Of a DNA stretch of 10,671 bases, positions 1-6,569 are shown piece after piece. Where the stretch lies: positions 1-10,671 of the forward strand of contig JASGCH010000030.1 in NCBI GenBank assembly GCA_030054245.1, written 5' to 3'. The translations under genes were made by a program, and so were the position numbers. The notes under the pieces were generated by a model. It saw only the letters and a program-made list of their open reading frames with translations, did not search any database and was not told where the DNA came from. Within the stretch, counting starts at the first letter, position 1, and each line of letters opens with the position of its first letter. This DNA comes from Gammaproteobacteria bacterium. Lineage in GTDB: Bacteria > Pseudomonadota > Gammaproteobacteria > Burkholderiales > Burkholderiaceae_C.

Positions 1-60
1 CGCATATATATTAATATGCGAGAGGTCGAGGAGCGAGGCAACGCCGTAAATCGCCATTTT
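1..60. repeat. Hairpin and degenerate copy of the intergenic repeat family
   Basis: Positions 1-7 (CGCATAT) and 14-20 (ATATGCG) form a perfect 7-bp inverted repeat. The following bases (GAGA..AGGAGCG, then AACGCCGTAA at 40-49) occur in the same order as in the repeat at 9643-9710, which suggests a truncated family member lying downstream of the binding-protein gene. There is no T-run after the hairpin on the minus strand, so I do not call it a rho-independent terminator. The element may extend left of the window. Confidence 0.5.
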
Positions 61-80
61 CAGCCGGTTGTTAGAAGGTT

Positions 81-1316
81 TTATCGTTTACTCCTACGAC
101 TAATCATTCGCCCAGCATCCGCCAGAGCTTGGGCAATGGGCTTATTCTTGGTAAGTACCAAATCTAATTCCGAATTCACAATTTCTTCAGCAATAGCATC
201 ATGTTTAAATACTTTAGTAGGAACAATGGAGCTTGCTGTTTGACGCCATTGCAGGCGTGCTTTTTGGCCTCCCAAAAAAGGAATAGGTTGTTCAAAAAAA
301 GGACCTTGTTGCGCTTTTAACAACGCCGGGAAGGCATCCTGTTTAACAAAAGCACTTTGCTGTTGGTCACTATTTAAAGTTAAATGGCGAACCAAATCCC
401 AGGCTAAGTCTTTTTGATGGGTTTTTTTCGAGATAGCAAAAAAAGACCCACCCCAAGATGCGTTGGCACCTTCAGGCAATACCGCGCTCCGCCATTTTCC
501 ACTGGTGTCTTTTGCCAGCCAGTTGGCTAAGTGCCCAGCCAACCAAGCCCCCATCATTTGACTAGCCACTGTCCCTCTTTTCAGGGCTTCACCCCATTCA
601 TTAGACCAGGCATTAATTTTGCCATCTAGTTGCTTATCGCGCACCACCTTAGCTAAAGTAAATGCCCGCACAAAACGATCTGACTCTACGGTGGTATGAC
701 CTTCTTTATCAAAATATATACCTTCGTCGGGTAACACCTTCGTTCGAATCATGATGTCTTTGATATCTCTGGCGTGTGCCATCAAATAAGCCCCCGTTTG
801 AGACTTGATTTTTTCCCCAGCTTGGATAAAAGATTCCCAACTTTTTAATAAATCCGCCTCTTTGACGCCGGCTTTATCTAATAGGTCAACCCGATAAAAT
901 AAGGCACCTGGACCTATATCCGTGGGTATAGCAAATTGACCACTTCCCTCAGAGTACCCTTGTTGAAACGCAAATTTAACAAATTGATCGGCATATTTTT
1001 TGACATCGTAGGGTGGTTTCTCCAAATCCTCCAAGCCACCACTTTGTGCAAATCTTCCTAAGTAGCCGTATTCCAAAGCCACAATATCTGGCAAACCCGA
1101 AGAAGTTGCCAAAGCCGTGGTCATGGCTGTGTGATGATCGGAATAGGCACGACTCAATACCTTAACTTCAACCTGGGGGTGAGTCTTTTTCCATTCAACC
1201 AAAGCATCTTTAACGATTTGATCAACCGCTGGGTAAGCCGCCACAACCAGTATAGTCTGAGCTTTTAACCCAAATTGAAGCAATACCAATCCACAAAATA
1301 GCAAGGAGCGAAACAT
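81..1316 (-). CDS. Sugar ABC transporter solute-binding protein (family 1 type)
   Basis: This is a 411-residue periplasmic protein of the family 1 extracellular solute-binding type (SBP_bac_1), which delivers sugars or oligosaccharides to an ABC importer. Residues 1-19 form a signal peptide (short basic start, Leu-rich core, LKA before QT). The mature part shows family features: the GLPDIVALEYGYLGRFA strand-turn near residues 74-90, PTDIGPGALFYRVDLLDKAG near 131-150, and the C-terminal stretch GGSFFAISKKTHQKDLAWDLV. Length is normal for the family. The start codon at 1316 has no recognisable Shine-Dalgarno sequence; only the A-rich ATTAAAAAACT precedes it. A LacI-type operator lies 15-28 bp upstream. 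With GH81 and GH17 genes nearby, laminari-oligosaccharides are the likely ligand, but that is inferred from context only. Permease and ATPase genes are not visible and could lie beyond position 1. Confidence 0.9.
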   Translation of the reverse strand: MFRSLLFCGLVLLQFGLKAQTILVVAAYPAVDQIVKDALVEWKKTHPQVEVKVLSRAYSDHHTAMTTALATSSGLPDIVALEYGYLGRFAQSGGLEDLEKPPYDVKKYADQFVKFAFQQGYSEGSGQFAIPTDIGPGALFYRVDLLDKAGVKEADLLKSWESFIQAGEKIKSQTGAYLMAHARDIKDIMIRTKVLPDEGIYFDKEGHTTVESDRFVRAFTLAKVVRDKQLDGKINAWSNEWGEALKRGTVASQMMGAWLAGHLANWLAKDTSGKWRSAVLPEGANASWGGSFFAISKKTHQKDLAWDLVRHLTLNSDQQQSAFVKQDAFPALLKAQQGPFFEQPIPFLGGQKARLQWRQTASSIVPTKVFKHDAIAEEIVNSELDLVLTKNKPIAQALADAGRMISRRSKR

Positions 1317-1330
1317 AGTTTTTTAATGAT

Positions 1331-1344
1331 TGAAATCGTTTTCA
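1331..1344. promoter_or_regulatory. LacI-family operator upstream of the binding-protein gene
   Basis: TGAAATCGTTTTCA is an imperfect palindrome with TGAAA/TTTCA half-sites around a central CG, the form used by many LacI/GalR regulators. Its reverse complement is identical to the site at 5656-5669. It lies between the likely promoter and the start codon of the minus-strand gene, so a bound repressor should block transcription. The flanking T/A pair extends the symmetry to 16 bp. Confidence 0.8.
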
Positions 1345-1376
1345 AGTATTGAGACCGCTGTACCGAGAGCTGTCAT
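1345..1376 (-). promoter_or_regulatory. Candidate promoter for the binding-protein gene
   Basis: On the minus strand ATGACA (1376-1371) resembles a -35 box, and CTCAAT or the nearby AATACT just before the operator could be the -10. AATACT directly followed by the operator also occurs at the GH81 promoter (3281-3286). The -10 match is weak, so this is tentative. Confidence 0.35.
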
Positions 1377-1440
1377 AATTACTCAGCTAAAAGTTTGCCC
1401 CAACCGTGTTGAATGTATTAAGTTGTTCATCCAAATACCA

Positions 1441-1468
1441 ACCACCTAACGCCGTAATGGGCAATGCA
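1441..1468 (+). repeat. Isolated copy of the repeat core
   Basis: TAACGCCGTAATGGGCAATG resembles the TAACGCAGTAATTTGGCAG block found at 2860, 6677 and 9699. It is nearly identical to the copy at 1640-1660, both being preceded by ACCACC. Short ACCAAC/GTTGGT arms (1437-1442 and 1469-1474) flank it. Confidence 0.6.
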
Positions 1469-1578
1469 GTTGGTTTGAACTCGAGAGAGCATTTTTTAGT
1501 TTTTTAGATTATAGGCTTTATTTCCTATTAATTCATACCAAAAAATTTTAGATCCTTATTTTTTTTTTACATCTTTAA

Positions 1579-1664
1579 GGCTGTTGCATTATCGGTTGGG
1601 CATCGAACCAGCTACCGAATCACAAGGCTGGTGTGCACCACCACCTAACGGCGTAATGGGGCAG
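1579..1664 (+). repeat. Degenerate member of the repeat family
   Basis: The left end GGCTGTTGCATTATCGG matches the terminal motif CTGTTGCACCATCGG seen at 9522. The right part (1640-1664) is a core copy with TAACGGCGTAATGGGGCAG. No clear right terminal repeat was found, so this looks decayed. It lies directly downstream of lacI. Confidence 0.5.
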
Positions 1665-1695
1665 ACCACTCTGAGACAGAGTTTAACGGTTGTAT

Positions 1696-2730
1696 TTATC
1701 TTTTAAGAATGCGCGTGCTTTCTCTGATGATCAAATCAGCTTTAATCAGTGTTGGCGTTAAATTTTCGCCATTGATCAGCGAGAACATAGCTTTTGCGGC
1801 TTCCACACCCATGTTATACATGGAGTGTTTAACTGTAGTTAATGGAGGTAGTGTAAAGGCTGAATGAGGCAGATCATCAAATCCGATTAAAGATATATCA
1901 TCAGGAACTCGGAGCGATGCTTGGTGCAAGGCCAACCGTGCACCATATGCCATTTGATCATTGGCACAAATAATTGCGGTAAAATTTTGTTTTAATTCCA
2001 GTAAGGTATTCGTTGCCTTAACACCGCTACTTTCTTGAAAATTACCCTGAACAATCCAATCTTTATCATATCCAAGACCTAATTCTAACATGGTCATTTC
2101 ATAACCCTTCAAGCGCAATCGTGCGTCTTTTCTATCCATCAAGCCACTGATGTAGGCGATGGCCGAATGCCCTTGGCGATACAAATGTTTGACCGCCAAA
2201 CGCGTGCCTTCAAAATTCTCAAAATCAATGCTTTGTAGTTTAGGTGCTTGAATATTTCGTCCTATGATGACTGTAGGTACCTGCAAAGCTAAATCTAACA
2301 ATTTGTTATCACTTATTTGCCCATCTAACACAATGATGCCGTCCACCTTGCGTTGGAGCAAAACCTCAATACCTTTTATTTCTTCTTTTTCTTGCCAATG
2401 ACCACTAATAAAAAGCGGAACATAATGTGCTTGATGGAGCTCTATCTCGATTCCTCGTAAAGCCTCAGCATAATAAGGACTGTCGATAAAAGGTGTAACT
2501 ACCCCAATACTCATGGATTTACCTAATACCAAACTCCTGGCCATATAGTCTGGTCTAAACCCCAACTGTTTTATCGCTAACTGCACCGCGACCACTTTAT
2601 TTAGGGTTACTCTAGCCTGACCAGTTAAAACTCTAGACACAGTACTCGGTGAAACTTTAGCCAATTTGGCAACTAAATGCACGGTAGGTTTCGTCGGACT
2701 TTTATGTACTGGTGTCTCATCTTTGGCCAT
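1696..2730 (-). CDS. LacI/GalR-family transcriptional regulator
   Basis: This 344-residue sugar-responsive DNA-binding regulator has the standard two-part layout. An N-terminal helix-turn-helix spans about residues 16-35, with SPSTVSRVL as recognition helix. A hinge containing YMARSL (62-67) is of the type that inserts a Leu at a central CG step. It is followed by a periplasmic-binding-protein-like effector domain from about residue 73 (IGVVTPFIDSPYYAEALRGI, ICANDQMAYGARLA, LIGFDDLPHSAFTLPPLTTV). A 15-residue tail precedes the HTH. The three operators at 1331, 3286 and 5656 fit this class, so it is probably the local repressor relieved by a glucan-derived sugar; this is inferred. No such operator lies before its own start, so autoregulation is not evident. 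No strong Shine-Dalgarno precedes the ATG, and I saw no better start. Confidence 0.93.
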   Translation of the reverse strand: MAKDETPVHKSPTKPTVHLVAKLAKVSPSTVSRVLTGQARVTLNKVVAVQLAIKQLGFRPDYMARSLVLGKSMSIGVVTPFIDSPYYAEALRGIEIELHQAHYVPLFISGHWQEKEEIKGIEVLLQRKVDGIIVLDGQISDNKLLDLALQVPTVIIGRNIQAPKLQSIDFENFEGTRLAVKHLYRQGHSAIAYISGLMDRKDARLRLKGYEMTMLELGLGYDKDWIVQGNFQESSGVKATNTLLELKQNFTAIICANDQMAYGARLALHQASLRVPDDISLIGFDDLPHSAFTLPPLTTVKHSMYNMGVEAAKAMFSLINGENLTPTLIKADLIIRESTRILKR

Positions 2731-2758
2731 GCTATCTGTAAATCAAAACTACTTAACT

Positions 2759-2766
2759 AGGAGGTG
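2759..2766 (+). promoter_or_regulatory. Perfect Shine-Dalgarno sequence
   Basis: AGGAGGTG is fully complementary to the 3' end of bacterial 16S rRNA and sits 6 nt before the ATG at 2773. It is the strongest ribosome-binding site in the window. It may be chance, but its spacing is ideal. Confidence 0.45.
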
Positions 2767-2772
2767 TTGGTT

Positions 2773-2862
2773 ATGCTATTCACCCGACAAGACAGTTGCT
2801 CCGCTGGCGGTCCTAGTTATCAGGTTGATCGTAGCTACCAGCGAGCGGAGGAACCTAATTAA
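2773..2862 (+). CDS. Candidate 29-residue small protein or leader peptide
   Basis: A 30-codon frame, ATG to TAA, begins 6 nt after a perfect AGGAGGTG. The peptide starts MLFTRQDSCSAGG, continues with PSYQVDRSYQ and ends RAEEPN: hydrophilic, one Cys, no membrane segment. I do not recognise it. Most of the frame lies inside the inverted-repeat element 2787-2916, and the stop codon overlaps the conserved core. It could be a real small ORF, a leader peptide, or a chance frame created by the repeat. It is transcribed away from lacI, towards GH81, but ends 450 bp before that gene. Confidence 0.25.
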   Translation: MLFTRQDSCSAGGPSYQVDRSYQRAEEPN

Positions 2863-2916
2863 CTCAGTAATTTGGCAGTGTAACTAGGGCACCAGCCTAT
2901 GGAGCAACAGTCTTGT
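2787..2916. repeat. Intergenic element with terminal inverted repeats (130 bp)
   Basis: The arms ACAAGACAGTTGCTCC (2787-2802) and GGAGCAACAGTCTTGT (2901-2916) are inverted with one mismatch. An inner pair, CCTAGTTA (2812-2819) and TAACTAGG (2881-2888), is perfect. The block TAACTCAGTAATTTGGCAG (2860-2878) is shared with the elements at 6677 and 9702. It has the structure of a small MITE-like element or a large hairpin. No transposase is encoded. Confidence 0.7.
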
Positions 2917-2920
2917 AATT

Positions 2921-2956
2921 GGGCTGTATGCCGCTGAGCCCGAAGGTGCAATGGTC
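2921..2956 (+). repeat. Solitary right-end copy of the repeat family
   Basis: GGTGCAATGGTC (2945-2956) matches the right-end motifs GGTGCAAAGGTC (6720-6731) and GGTGCATGGGTC (9740-9751). It is preceded by a TATGCCGCTGAGCCC stretch, with GGGCT/AGCCC arms at 2921-2925 and 2937-2941. It may be the relic of a second element abutting the first. Confidence 0.4.
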
Positions 2957-3122
2957 ATAAACGACTATTTTAGTTTAATAAGACCTTTATATTACTAGAA
3001 AGAGCTACTAAAATTGCTAGGAACTTCGCACACCAACAAAATGGTTCATCCAAAGGTGATCTGCATAACCCAATCTTATAACCGTGCAGTCGGCGGCCAA
3101 CCGGATGAGCCAATCTTGGAAT

Positions 3123-3229
3123 AAAACCGTTGCTCCATCGGCTATGCCGCTCGGTGAGTTGTCATAACGCTGGCTGGTCTCGAATATAACACATTAATTT
3201 TACAGTGTAAAAGATTGAGCAACCGTCTT
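3123..3229. repeat. Intergenic element with terminal inverted repeats (107 bp)
   Basis: The left arm at 3123-3139 (AAAACCGTTGCTCCATC) pairs with 3213-3229, reverse complement AAGACGGTTGCTCAATC, at 14 of 17 positions. The 30 bases from 3129 match 9524-9553 at 28 of 30 positions, including CCATCGGCTATGCCGCT and GGTGAG. CGGC-TAT-GCCG inside the end could fold as a mini-hairpin. The core block is degenerate (CATAACGC, then TACAGTGTAA). Confidence 0.6.
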
Positions 3230-3277
3230 TCTATGAATAAGCGCTTCGGGCAACCATTTTTAGCCATTTTGATTGAT

Positions 3278-3283
3278 TATAAT
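3278..3283 (+). promoter_or_regulatory. -10 box of the GH81 promoter
   Basis: TATAAT matches the sigma-70 -10 consensus exactly and lies 2 bp before the operator, so the expected start of transcription falls inside the operator. I do not see a good -35 hexamer at 16-18 bp upstream; the region there is T-rich. Confidence 0.55.
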
Positions 3284-3285
3284 AC

Positions 3286-3299
3286 TGAAATCCTTTTCA
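3286..3299. promoter_or_regulatory. LacI-family operator overlapping the GH81 transcription start
   Basis: TGAAATCCTTTTCA differs from the site at 1331-1344 by one base (central CC instead of CG). It sits between the TATAAT box and the ATG, ending 13 bp before the start codon. This placement is typical of repression. The off-consensus centre could mean weaker binding. Confidence 0.72.
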
Positions 3300-3312
3300 G
3301 AACATTCCAAAA

Positions 3313-5580
3313 ATGTATCCTACCATAATCTTTTTGTTGAGTTTACTCTGGAGCACCGTGTATGCCAATGATGGACTACAAAAAGTGGGTGCTGGTGGTT
3401 GGCGCTTGCAAGCTTCCTCGGGTGACCGACCTGCTCCCAACGCCCTATACCGAAGTCAGCAACTGCTCAACACTGCGGCACCGACCAACCAATGGTATTC
3501 TTCAGTGATGTTTACGCGCTGGTCTGAAGTCATTCATTCCCATCCTCTGAGCTTAAAAGCCACTGAGTCCGGTATGGAAATTGGCTTACCTCGCAAAACC
3601 ATTATCCCGACTGAAAGAAAAGATGTGGAGGTGGACTATACGCATGAGGCAGATATCCTAGTTTCTGCGGCTGAGTTTCAAGCTGATGGCGCCTTCCTTG
3701 CTGGGCGTGGAGATTGGTCTGTAGATATTTCTTTGGAGAATAAACAAGATAGACTACTTATGACTACCGCGCATGGTAGCCCTTTTGTCTATGGTACTAT
3801 TTCTAAAGGTGATATCCTGATCAAGTTAAATTCAACTTTTCAAACTCAGGTAGTCGATCACACCAACTTGTTAATTACTCAAGCAAATAAACAGTTTATG
3901 GTGTTCGCACCTATGGATGCTAAATGGGAAAAATTGTCTCCTCAAACTTGGAAATTACATTTACCTATGAGCAAAGGCTTCTTTTCTATAGCCTATTTAC
4001 CCAATACCTTGCCCAATACTTTGGAAGTATTTAAACAAAGTGCTTTTGCGTTTATCACCAATACCAAAGTCAGTTATCAAGTGGATCGCTCTACCGGTTT
4101 GGTGCATACCCATTTTGTCTATGAAACCAAAGCTATGGAAGGACAATTACATAATCCCATCATTGGCTTGTACCCACATCAATACCACCTCCAAGCCCAT
4201 CTACCGGTCAATCCAATAGGGACTGCACCCAGTATCCGTGGGGCTATTCGCTTGTTCCAAGCCAATACTTTTTCTACCACCCTAAAATATCACGGATTTG
4301 TCCCTTTTTGGCCCAATGTGTCCGATCAAAAAGTGCGCACTGAAATCACCGATCAGCTAAAAAAAGAAGCCTCAAGAGCTAGAAGAATGATGTTAGAAAT
4401 CGGTAATGGCGTGTATTGGCAAGGTAAGGGATTACAGCGCATCTCTCAATTAATGCAGGTAGCTGAAATCACTGGAGAAATCACTATCCGTGATAATTTA
4501 TTAAAAATGCTTAAGCAGAGGATGCAAGAATGGTTATCCGGTACCAGTAAAAAAACCTATTTCCATTATGACCCAAGCTTAGGTACCGTGGTCGGGTATC
4601 CTGAAGAATATGATTCGGTTAAAGACATGAATGATCACCATTTTCACTATGGCTATTGGATTCGTGCCGCCGCGGAAATTGGTATGCGTGACGCACAATG
4701 GATGCAATCAGATCAATGGGGAGGCATGATAAATTTGCTTATCAAGGATATTGCTAGCACCCAAAGAGGTCAAAAAGATTTTCCATTTTTGCGGAATTTT
4801 GACCCTTATGAAGGTCATTCTTGGGCTTCTGGAGTGGCATTATCCCCACACGGCAACAACCAAGAATCTTCTTCTGAAGCAGTCAATGCTTGGGCTAGTT
4901 TGATTCTCTGGGGAGAATTGACCGACAACCCGGAATTAACCGATTTAGGGATTTATTTATATGTTACTGAAATTAATTCAATTATGTATTACTGGTTTGA
5001 TGTTTATGGTATGACTTTACCTAAAGAATACCTCAACGCCGAAGTCAGTATGTTATTTGGTGGAAAATTAGCCCACAACACTTGGTGGATTGATGAGCCT
5101 CGTCAGATACATGGAATCAATTTATTACCCATTACACCCTCTTCTACTTATTTAGGTTTATATCCCGAATTTGTCAAAAAAAATCTAGCTACCTTAAAAA
5201 AAGATATTGAAATATATCAAAACCGAGGCAAACGAGCTAACCCAGCAGATATTTGGCAAGATATATTCGCTCAGTATTTAGCCTTAGTCGATCCCCTAGA
5301 AGGCATGAAAGCTTGGGATGCTTGGGGGTCTGTTGAATTGGGAAACACTCGGACCAACGCTTTATTTTGGTTACAGTCCTTAGTAGAATTGGGTACTCCA
5401 GATTATGAAACTCACGCTAATACCGTGTTTTATGCTGTATTTAAAAAACCCGATGGCAGTAAAACTTATCTAGCCTACAACCCTAAATCCCAAGCCCAAG
5501 AGGTAGTTTTTAACGATGGTACCAAACTTCGGGTCGAACCAAAGTCTTTAGGCAAGCACTCTGGAGTCTATGCAAAATGA
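3313..5580 (+). CDS. Secreted GH81 endo-beta-1,3-glucanase
   Basis: This 755-residue enzyme hydrolyses internal beta-1,3-glucosidic bonds of laminarin, curdlan or fungal-wall glucan by inversion. Residues 1-18 form a signal peptide ending VYA before NDG, with no lipobox. Family features follow in order: NQWYSSVMFTRW (59-70) and HPLSLKATESGMEIGLPRK (77-95) in the N-terminal beta-sandwich; NDHHFHYGYW (440-449) with D441 and H445; DPYEGHSWASG (497-507); and NNQESSSEAVNAWASLILWGE (515-535) with E518 and E522. Spacing of D441, H445, E518 and E522 fits the acid/base region of characterised GH81 enzymes. The length suits a single catalytic module without an added binding module. The first ATG after an in-frame stop was taken; it lacks a Shine-Dalgarno sequence. 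An operator immediately upstream suggests induction by glucan. It may be exported by a type II system, hinted at by the downstream gspJ. Confidence 0.95.
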   Translation: MYPTIIFLLSLLWSTVYANDGLQKVGAGGWRLQASSGDRPAPNALYRSQQLLNTAAPTNQWYSSVMFTRWSEVIHSHPLSLKATESGMEIGLPRKTIIPTERKDVEVDYTHEADILVSAAEFQADGAFLAGRGDWSVDISLENKQDRLLMTTAHGSPFVYGTISKGDILIKLNSTFQTQVVDHTNLLITQANKQFMVFAPMDAKWEKLSPQTWKLHLPMSKGFFSIAYLPNTLPNTLEVFKQSAFAFITNTKVSYQVDRSTGLVHTHFVYETKAMEGQLHNPIIGLYPHQYHLQAHLPVNPIGTAPSIRGAIRLFQANTFSTTLKYHGFVPFWPNVSDQKVRTEITDQLKKEASRARRMMLEIGNGVYWQGKGLQRISQLMQVAEITGEITIRDNLLKMLKQRMQEWLSGTSKKTYFHYDPSLGTVVGYPEEYDSVKDMNDHHFHYGYWIRAAAEIGMRDAQWMQSDQWGGMINLLIKDIASTQRGQKDFPFLRNFDPYEGHSWASGVALSPHGNNQESSSEAVNAWASLILWGELTDNPELTDLGIYLYVTEINSIMYYWFDVYGMTLPKEYLNAEVSMLFGGKLAHNTWWIDEPRQIHGINLLPITPSSTYLGLYPEFVKKNLATLKKDIEIYQNRGKRANPADIWQDIFAQYLALVDPLEGMKAWDAWGSVELGNTRTNALFWLQSLVELGTPDYETHANTVFYAVFKKPDGSKTYLAYNPKSQAQEVVFNDGTKLRVEPKSLGKHSGVYAK

Positions 5581-5654
5581 CCGTTTTACCCCAGTCCCGC
5601 CGCGAGCGCTTCCATTCCAATCCATCCAGCTGGTGTGAAAATTTTTTAAAAACA

Positions 5655-5684
5655 CTGAAAACGATTTCAAAACTGTTGTAGAAT
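5655..5684 (+). promoter_or_regulatory. Promoter of the lipoprotein gene
   Basis: CTGAAA (5655-5660) and TAGAAT (5679-5684) are separated by 18 bp. The -35 is poor but the -10 is good (5 of 6). The operator covers the -35. The predicted start of transcription is about 5690-5692. Confidence 0.5.
5656..5669. promoter_or_regulatory. LacI-family operator upstream of the lipoprotein gene
   Basis: TGAAAACGATTTCA is the exact reverse complement of the operator at 1331-1344. It overlaps the likely -35 region (CTGAAA, 5655-5660) of the promoter with -10 TAGAAT, so binding would exclude RNA polymerase. The lipoprotein, and possibly the porin and GH17 genes behind it, would then belong to the same regulon. 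Confidence 0.82.
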
Positions 5685-5690
5685 ACCGAA

Positions 5691-5717
5691 AGTTTTCAAT
5701 TTTACTTTTTGAAAACT
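5691..5717 (+). promoter_or_regulatory. Stem-loop at the 5' end of the lipoprotein mRNA
   Basis: AGTTTTCAA (5691-5699) and TTGAAAACT (5709-5717) form a perfect 9-bp inverted repeat with a 9-nt loop. It begins where transcription is predicted to start, so the mRNA could carry a 5'-terminal hairpin of the kind that stabilises transcripts such as ompA. The arms also contain the operator half-sites in everted order. Confidence 0.45.
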
Positions 5718-5756
5718 ACTATCGGCTCTATTATTTTTATTTTGAGGGACTCTATC

Positions 5757-6539
5757 ATGAAGAAAATTCAATTTGGTTATGTCGGTAAATCAGTTATGGC
5801 GGCTACTGTAGGTATAGCCGCAACGATTATTGCGGCTTGTGGTGGTGGGGGATCGACTTCCGCGGGCACGCCTAGCTCCTTTGTTTTGTTTGCGTCTATG
5901 TACCACAAAGTAGTAGGAGCAAAAGCGGATCCTTTTGTCCGAACCACCGAAGGTGGAAATGTTTACGAGTTTAAACATGCCGCTATCGGCAGATCATGGG
6001 GAACCGATACGGATGAGACTATCAATTATCGCCAGGCCTACGGCGCCCAATGGTATCACGTTGCGGCTATGACTTCGGTCCATCATTACGGATTGGCTAT
6101 CAAAGCCCCCATTACAAATTCGACCTTACCTACTGATACCAATAGCGTGGATATTAGCAACACGAATAATTTGATTATTCAATTGGGTAATGGAGCTGGT
6201 GCCAACAACACCAACACCCATACCAAATACACCATCCTACTCAACGCGGGCACCCAAACCCAAGCCCCCGAGTATGCCTGGCCTTATTCTTGTACTTACG
6301 ATCAAACTCTAGGCGCGAATAGCCGACCAGGTGACCTGTCCCCTGCAGGCCTCCAGCAATATAAAATTCCTTTATCTAGCTTTACTTGTAATTCAGCAAG
6401 CGCTTTAGCCTCGGTTAAATCAGGCTTAAAAGAAGTCGTCGTAAAGGTAGTGGGTGGAAGTGACGCGGCATCGGCCAGTACGACTCTCAACGATACCTTG
6501 GTGTTGGTAGGGCATATCGCGTTTATCAAAGCGGAATGA
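5757..6539 (+). CDS. Lipoprotein of unknown family, possible glucan-binding protein
   Basis: I do not recognise this family. The start at ATG 5757 is preceded by GAGGGA (5744-5749) and gives a clean lipoprotein signal: KK at residues 2-3, a hydrophobic core, then TIIAAC with Cys28 as the lipidation site and a Gly-rich GGGGSTS linker. Gly at +2 argues against inner-membrane retention. A TTG 16 codons upstream is less likely because it lies in the 5' hairpin. The mature 232 residues look like a beta-sandwich: aromatic-rich middle (WYHVAAMTSVHHYGLAIK, 99-116), VDISNTNNLIIQLGN (131-145), TKYTILLNAG (157-166), LQQYKIPLSSFTC (199-211) and VLVGHIAFIK (249-258). That alternation resembles galactose-binding-like carbohydrate-binding domains. 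Cys179 and Cys211 could pair. It has its own operator, in a glucan locus. Surface glucan binding is a hypothesis. Confidence 0.85.
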   Translation: MKKIQFGYVGKSVMAATVGIAATIIAACGGGGSTSAGTPSSFVLFASMYHKVVGAKADPFVRTTEGGNVYEFKHAAIGRSWGTDTDETINYRQAYGAQWYHVAAMTSVHHYGLAIKAPITNSTLPTDTNSVDISNTNNLIIQLGNGAGANNTNTHTKYTILLNAGTQTQAPEYAWPYSCTYDQTLGANSRPGDLSPAGLQQYKIPLSSFTCNSASALASVKSGLKEVVVKVVGGSDAASASTTLNDTLVLVGHIAFIKAE

Positions 6540-6569
6540 TTCAAAGGGTGGCAACTGTATAAAGCAAAA

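Larger units (their letters stand above)
1345..1695. other. Gene-free stretch between the binding protein and lacI
   Basis: It holds two copies of a 21-bp block (1441-1461 and 1640-1660, 20 of 21 identical), a very A/T-rich patch with T-runs at 1495-1570, and a small hairpin ACTCTG/CAGAGT at 1668-1682 just past the lacI stop. The hairpin has no U-tract on the minus strand, so it is at best a weak or factor-dependent terminator. No convincing coding sequence was found. Confidence 0.6.
2731..3312. other. Intergenic region between lacI and the GH81 gene
   Basis: This 582-bp divergent spacer holds a short reading frame with a perfect Shine-Dalgarno (2773-2862), an inverted-repeat element (2787-2916), a solitary repeat end (2921-2956), a second inverted-repeat element (3123-3229), and the GH81 promoter and operator (3278-3299). 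From 2957 to 3122 I see only minor inverted repeats (ATTTTAGT/ACTAAAAT at 2967-2974 and 3007-3014) and no gene. Confidence 0.6.

Noticed and set aside
1..20. Intrinsic terminator for the binding-protein gene
   Set aside because: The hairpin is A/T-rich and is not followed by a T-run on the minus strand; it matches the repeat-family hairpin instead.
2666..2887. 73-codon plus-strand frame overlapping the lacI start
   Set aside because: It is antisense to the lacI helix-turn-helix region, shows no protein-like features, and runs into the repeat element.
2787..3229. CRISPR array or tRNA/riboswitch between lacI and GH81
   Set aside because: Repeats are inverted and unequal in spacing, no regular spacers exist, and no tRNA cloverleaf or known riboswitch core could be recognised.
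5581..5655. Terminator after the GH81 gene
   Set aside because: Only a short CCAGCTGG palindrome followed by A/T bases is present, without a convincing stem and U-tract.
5709..5756. TTG start 16 codons upstream for the lipoprotein
   Set aside because: It lies in the predicted 5' hairpin, has no ribosome-binding site, and would put extra residues before a perfectly formed lipoprotein signal; ATG 5757 has GAGGGA upstream.
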